From positions 248,001-312,000 of the forward strand of contig NZ_VKAD01000002.1 of the NCBI RefSeq assembly GCF_008041945.1: a DNA stretch of 64,000 nucleotides, read 5' to 3'. Each line of letters opens with the position of its first letter. The stretch's first letter is position 1. This stretch comes from Reinekea thalattae. Its GTDB lineage: Bacteria; Pseudomonadota; Gammaproteobacteria; Pseudomonadales; Natronospirillaceae. Positions 60,445 to 64,000 of this stretch are shown here, in pieces. Below the pieces are notes generated by a model. The model did no database searches. It was not told the origin of the DNA and saw nothing but the letters and a program-made list of their open reading frames with translations. Made by a program: the position numbers and the translations under genes.

Positions 60445-61251
60445 ATGATGGCCTTTGAATTAAACGGCGGTGTTGAACTAGAAATTCAAACCCGTTTACG
60501 GCTGTATGACTTTTCTACCTCTGAACAGGTGTTTTTTGAATGGCAAGCCGGTCTGCTAGGTACCTTATCAAATAAACGTGTATTGGAACTTGGCTGTGGT
60601 GATGGCGATCTGTGGCGCTATTTGCTGCCTCGATGGAGTCGCTGTGACATTTTGTTAACTGACATCGACAGTCGCATTCTTGATGTGGCTCAGCGTAATG
60701 TCTCCAGCGTGGCGCAAAGTGATCACCATATTCGTTACCAGTCTTTAGACTTCAACCGGCTGTCGGAATGCTCAGAATCCGGCTTTGATGTTATTATCGC
60801 CAACCATAACCTTTTTTATGCTGACAACCTGTATCGTTTGCTGGCTGAAATAGCCGTTTCACTCAATGACGGTGGCGTGCTGATCTGTTCGACAATGGGA
60901 GCGAAGCACCTGCATGAATTACAATCCTTGCTGGCTCGGTATCAACCGAAAATGCATTGGCCGACTGGTCATTTAGCCAGCCGATTTGGCTTGGATAATG
61001 GTTATCAGGCTCTGGCCAGCCTGTTTGGTCGAGTTGATCAGTTCGAATACGATAATTACCTCAACCTACCTAGTGCTGAGCCGATTCGAGTCTATTTACA
61101 AAAACGCTTGCACGGTGCTGATGCTGATTGGTTAGCTGAGCACTGGCCGGAGCTTGAAAGCGTTATTCGTCAGCAGATAGAGCAAAAAGGCAGTTATCGC
61201 TTAACGCCGAATGCCGGCTTTTTTATCGCGCGCAAAACGAGCCGACCTTAA
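60445..61251 (+). CDS. Class I SAM-dependent methyltransferase
   Basis: Protein of 268 residues. SAM-binding motif I is VLELGCGDGDLW; acidic loop ILLTDIDSRILDVA; later motifs YQSLDFNRL, FDVIIANHNLFYADNL and NDGGVLICSTMGAKHL match Rossmann-type methyltransferases. The start with GGGAG ten bases upstream was chosen; in-frame starts occur up to 24 bases earlier. Substrate unknown; stands alone. Confidence 0.82.
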   Translation: MMAFELNGGVELEIQTRLRLYDFSTSEQVFFEWQAGLLGTLSNKRVLELGCGDGDLWRYLLPRWSRCDILLTDIDSRILDVAQRNVSSVAQSDHHIRYQSLDFNRLSECSESGFDVIIANHNLFYADNLYRLLAEIAVSLNDGGVLICSTMGAKHLHELQSLLARYQPKMHWPTGHLASRFGLDNGYQALASLFGRVDQFEYDNYLNLPSAEPIRVYLQKRLHGADADWLAEHWPELESVIRQQIEQKGSYRLTPNAGFFIARKTSRP

Positions 61252-61622
61252 GGCTCGCTTCACATTTAACGACAGCGACCGGTGCAATGGAAATGCTAAG
61301 TGCCCAAGTCTTGGTCCTATAGCCTGTAAACCCAGAGGAAACTTATGGTGCGCTGAATTCTTCTATTGCGTTATAATGGGGCGTTTTTGGGTCTTTGGTG
61401 CGCTGAAATAGTGCTGTTTAGTTGTAAAAAAGTCGAGCCTTTGATTTTTCTGCACCAAAATTACAATAGTGTTGCAATCGGTTGCTGGTTAACGGTTGCA
61501 GAAAGGTAACTCCCTCACATTAATGCATCTCTCTGGTAAAGAAACCCCTAAAGCCTGCTTCGAAAATGCAGTGTGGCCTGCTTTTTGCGTTTGCTTATGA
61601 GATTAATAGCAAGGTTCTATCA
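61252..61622. promoter_or_regulatory. ntrBC upstream region with candidate NtrC half-sites
   Basis: The repeat TGGTGCGCTGAA occurs at 61346-61357 and 61396-61407, and GCACCA at 61452-61457. TGGTGC/GCACCA are half-sites of the NtrC operator. A TATAAT at 61372-61377 may be a -10 element. glnA is not adjacent. Otherwise no gene here. Confidence 0.4.
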
Positions 61623-62702
61623 GTGGTAGATTTAGATTCTGAATTTCATCGCATTATCGAGCACCAATATACGGCAGTGGCTGTACTTGATAGTGCCTAT
61701 CGAGTTGAGCACTTAAATTCGTCAGCCGAGTTATTACTGGTTCGCTCGGAGAAACAGTTGCTGGGGCAGACATTTGACAGCCTGTTTGTTGATCCGGTTG
61801 AGATCCAAACGGTATTTTCTTCAATGGTCAAAGAGGGTGCGTCCGTTTCGGTACGCTCAGCTAATTGGCAGCTCGCACACCTAACTGAAGACGTTACATT
61901 GGACTTTATTTTAAGTCCTTTTATGGATGGCGATGAACTGCGCATCATTTTGGAGATGCTGCCCGCTGAACGTGCAGTGCGCATTAATCGTGATGAAGGT
62001 CGAGTTGATCAAACCGAAACCAGCCGTCACATGGTGCGAGGTTTGGCGCACGAAATTAAAAATCCATTAGGTGGCATTCGCGGTGCTGCTCAGCTGTTAG
62101 CGGCAGAATTGCCGAATGAAGATTTGCAAGAATACACCAAGGTGATTATCGAAGAGGCGGATCGTTTGAGAACCTTGGTTGACCGATTACTCGGCAGTCA
62201 CCAATTACCTGATTTTTCACGTTTGAACATTCACCAGGTTGTCGAGCGGGTATTTTCATTACTTAAAGCAGAGTCTGGTGACCGAATTGAGTTGGTGCGT
62301 GATTACGACCCATCGATTCCAGAATTTATTGGTGATGAAGCCCAACTTATCCAAGTGTTTTTAAATATCGCTCGCAATGCATTACAGGCGCTTACTGAAA
62401 ACGACCGGCCAAATCCGCGTATTACCTTTAAAACGCGAACCGTGCGCCAGTTTACTATTCGTCAGCAACGTCACCGTATTGTGGTTCGTGTCGATGTGAT
62501 TGATAACGGTCCGGGCATTAAACGCGACCTATTAGAAAAAATATTTTATCCGATGATATCCGGGCGTGCTTCTGGCACCGGATTAGGGCTTTCCGTTGTT
62601 CAGCAGTTGACGGAATTACATAACGGTACCGTTGAATGCGAAAGTGCACCAGGACGCACTCGCTTCAGCGTTTATTTTCCATTGGAGGTAGCAAATGGCT
62701 AA
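61623..62702 (+). CDS. glnL: Nitrogen regulation histidine kinase NtrB
   Basis: Cytoplasmic kinase/phosphatase of 359 residues controlling NtrC by nitrogen status. N-terminal PAS domain (about 10-120), H-box VRGLAHEIKNPLGGIRGAAQ, N-box FLNIARNALQAL, and G-boxes DNGPGIK and GTGLGLSVVQQL. I choose the GTG with AAGG eight bases upstream, close to the family length; an ATG at 61566 in frame would add 19 residues. Its end contains the ribosome site of ntrC and overlaps it by 8 bases. Confidence 0.93.
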   Translation: MVDLDSEFHRIIEHQYTAVAVLDSAYRVEHLNSSAELLLVRSEKQLLGQTFDSLFVDPVEIQTVFSSMVKEGASVSVRSANWQLAHLTEDVTLDFILSPFMDGDELRIILEMLPAERAVRINRDEGRVDQTETSRHMVRGLAHEIKNPLGGIRGAAQLLAAELPNEDLQEYTKVIIEEADRLRTLVDRLLGSHQLPDFSRLNIHQVVERVFSLLKAESGDRIELVRDYDPSIPEFIGDEAQLIQVFLNIARNALQALTENDRPNPRITFKTRTVRQFTIRQQRHRIVVRVDVIDNGPGIKRDLLEKIFYPMISGRASGTGLGLSVVQQLTELHNGTVECESAPGRTRFSVYFPLEVANG

Positions 62703-64000
62703 GGTAAGTAATATCTGGGTGGTCGATGATGATCGATCTATACGCTGGGTATTAGAGCGTGCACTCACTAAGCATAATTACGACTGCACGGTTTTTGAAA
62801 ATGGCGAAAGCTTGCTACGAAAGCTGCAGCATCAGGTTCCGGATATCATCATGAGCGATGTCCGCATGGATGGCATGGATGGCCTTCAGTTGCTGGAGCG
62901 AGTACAGGGCGAATACCCTGATATTCCAGTTATTATTATGACTGCCCATTCCGACTTAGACAGCGCAGTGGCTTCTTTCCAAGGCGGTGCATTTGAGTAC
63001 TTGCCGAAGCCGTTTGATGTCGACGAAGCGCTTTCGTTGGTCGAACGAGCCATTGAGCACAGTGCGAAACATAAGCCGGTTGAAGATGAAATGCCAAAAA
63101 ACCCAACCGCGACCGAGATCATCGGTGAAGCACCAGCTATGCAGGAAGTGTTTCGAGCTATTGGTCGGCTTTCCCAAAGTAATATTACGGTATTGATTAA
63201 TGGCGAATCTGGTACTGGTAAAGAGCTGGTTGCGCAGGCATTGCATCGCCACAGCCCACGTAAAGAAGACCCATTTATTGCCTTAAATATGGCCGCTATT
63301 CCACGTGATTTAATGGAGTCTGAGCTTTTTGGTCACGAAAAGGGCGCCTTTACTGGCGCGCAAAATCAGCGTCGAGGTCGTTTTGAACAGGCCGATGGCG
63401 GTACCTTATTTTTAGATGAAATTGGTGACATGCCAGCAGAAACGCAAACGCGCTTGCTGCGGGTATTGGCCGACAGCGAGTTTTATCGTGTCGGTGGTCA
63501 TACACCGATTAAAGTGGATGTTCGCATCATCGCTGCAACGCACCAAAATTTAGAGCAGCTGGTGGAAGAAGGGCGTTTCCGTGAAGATTTATTTCACCGC
63601 CTTAATGTGATCCGCATTCATATTCCAAAACTGGCTAACCGCCGAGAAGATATTCCTAAGTTGCTGGAATTTTTCTTGCGCAAGGCCGCAGAAGAATTGG
63701 ATGTAGAACCAAAGACTTTAAGACCAGATACCGAAGCCTACCTGTCTCGTTTACCTTGGCCAGGCAACGTGCGCCAGCTTGAAAACATCTGCCGCTGGAT
63801 CACCGTGATGGCTTCTGGCCGTGAAGTACTGATCAGTGACTTGCCACCTGAATTGGTCGAAGAAAGCGTACAAAGCACCGGTCATGAAAATTGGGAGCAA
63901 TCGCTACGTAACTGGACCGATCGTGAATTATCACGCGGTGAATCACGCATTCTCGATTTAGCTGTACCGGCGTTTGAGCGAGTGATGATCGAAACCGCAC
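62695..64000 (+). CDS. glnG: Nitrogen regulation response regulator NtrC, partial
   Basis: Sigma-54 activator; the gene is open to the window's right edge (435 codons seen). Receiver domain with phospho-Asp in IIMSDVRMDGMDG and the KPFD lysine; AAA+ domain with Walker A GESGTGKE, the sigma-54 contact loop GAFTGA, Walker B GTLFLDEIGDM and PWPGNVRQLEN. The C-terminal Fis-type DNA-binding region is beyond the window. ATG overlaps ntrB by 8 bases with a GGAGGT site inside ntrB. Confidence 0.96.
   Translation, partial: MAKVSNIWVVDDDRSIRWVLERALTKHNYDCTVFENGESLLRKLQHQVPDIIMSDVRMDGMDGLQLLERVQGEYPDIPVIIMTAHSDLDSAVASFQGGAFEYLPKPFDVDEALSLVERAIEHSAKHKPVEDEMPKNPTATEIIGEAPAMQEVFRAIGRLSQSNITVLINGESGTGKELVAQALHRHSPRKEDPFIALNMAAIPRDLMESELFGHEKGAFTGAQNQRRGRFEQADGGTLFLDEIGDMPAETQTRLLRVLADSEFYRVGGHTPIKVDVRIIAATHQNLEQLVEEGRFREDLFHRLNVIRIHIPKLANRREDIPKLLEFFLRKAAEELDVEPKTLRPDTEAYLSRLPWPGNVRQLENICRWITVMASGREVLISDLPPELVEESVQSTGHENWEQSLRNWTDRELSRGESRILDLAVPAFERVMIETA

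Overview
The window looks like chromosomal DNA of a heterotrophic, facultatively anaerobic, probably marine gammaproteobacterium. I infer this from the ptsG sequence, NtrBC, the tau and nag operons, FNR-type and Fur-type boxes, pflBA, and the imelysin/di-heme iron cluster. An Oceanospirillales-like host is a guess; there is no rRNA or other marker to fix the genus. Most of the window is dense, ordinary chromosome carrying metabolic operons. It is interrupted by one clear mobile element.

Layout. 1-5.3 kb: glucose PTS (partial ptsG, and a triple-fusion EIIA-HPr-EI protein) with a LacI-type regulator and two identical palindromic operators. 5.4-12.3 kb: a DUF1566 lipoprotein, a MASE1-PAS-GGDEF-EAL protein, and a divergent SDR/LysR pair. 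12.4-14.9 kb: a TPP riboswitch followed by thiS-thiG-thiH. 14.9-23.0 kb: an amino-sugar regulon, with a GntR regulator and a sugar ABC transporter on the minus strand and nagB-nagK-nagA divergent. 23.0-32.1 kb: LysR, a DUF4260 protein, a MocR regulator divergent from tauABC, then a SerC-like aminotransferase with a TauE-like exporter, and a GNAT. 32.1-35.6 kb: an MsbA-like ABC exporter overlapping a protein-tyrosine-phosphatase gene, and a LysR.

35.67-45.98 kb: an integrated prophage of about 10.26 kb in tRNA-Phe, bounded by a perfect 49-bp direct repeat. It encodes a tyrosine integrase, an XRE repressor, a Cox-like regulator, an HUH rolling-circle initiator, a small viral-type P-loop packaging ATPase and a major capsid protein resembling the double-jelly-roll coat protein P2 of corticovirus PM2. 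A run of tiny membrane proteins, a beta-rich candidate spike, an M15-type lysin and a holin-like protein follow. There are no tail genes. Size and content fit a temperate, tailless, membrane-containing corticovirus-like phage. A near-consensus LexA box lies upstream of the integrase, next to a small plus-strand ORF antisense to the repressor. A toxin-antitoxin-like gene pair sits beside attL. This is the most unusual part of the window.

46.2-51.1 kb: an iron-related operon under a Fur box (imelysin, DUF1111 di-heme protein, second imelysin, DUF1513). 51.1-57.4 kb: a PHP hydrolase, a small hypothetical, pflA and pflB with two FNR-type boxes, and pfkA. 57.8-60.1 kb: hisF, hisH and hisB, with hisA missing from its usual place. 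60.4-64 kb: a methyltransferase, then ntrB and ntrC (ntrC cut by the window end).

All family assignments come from reading motifs and from memory of the families; no database search was run.
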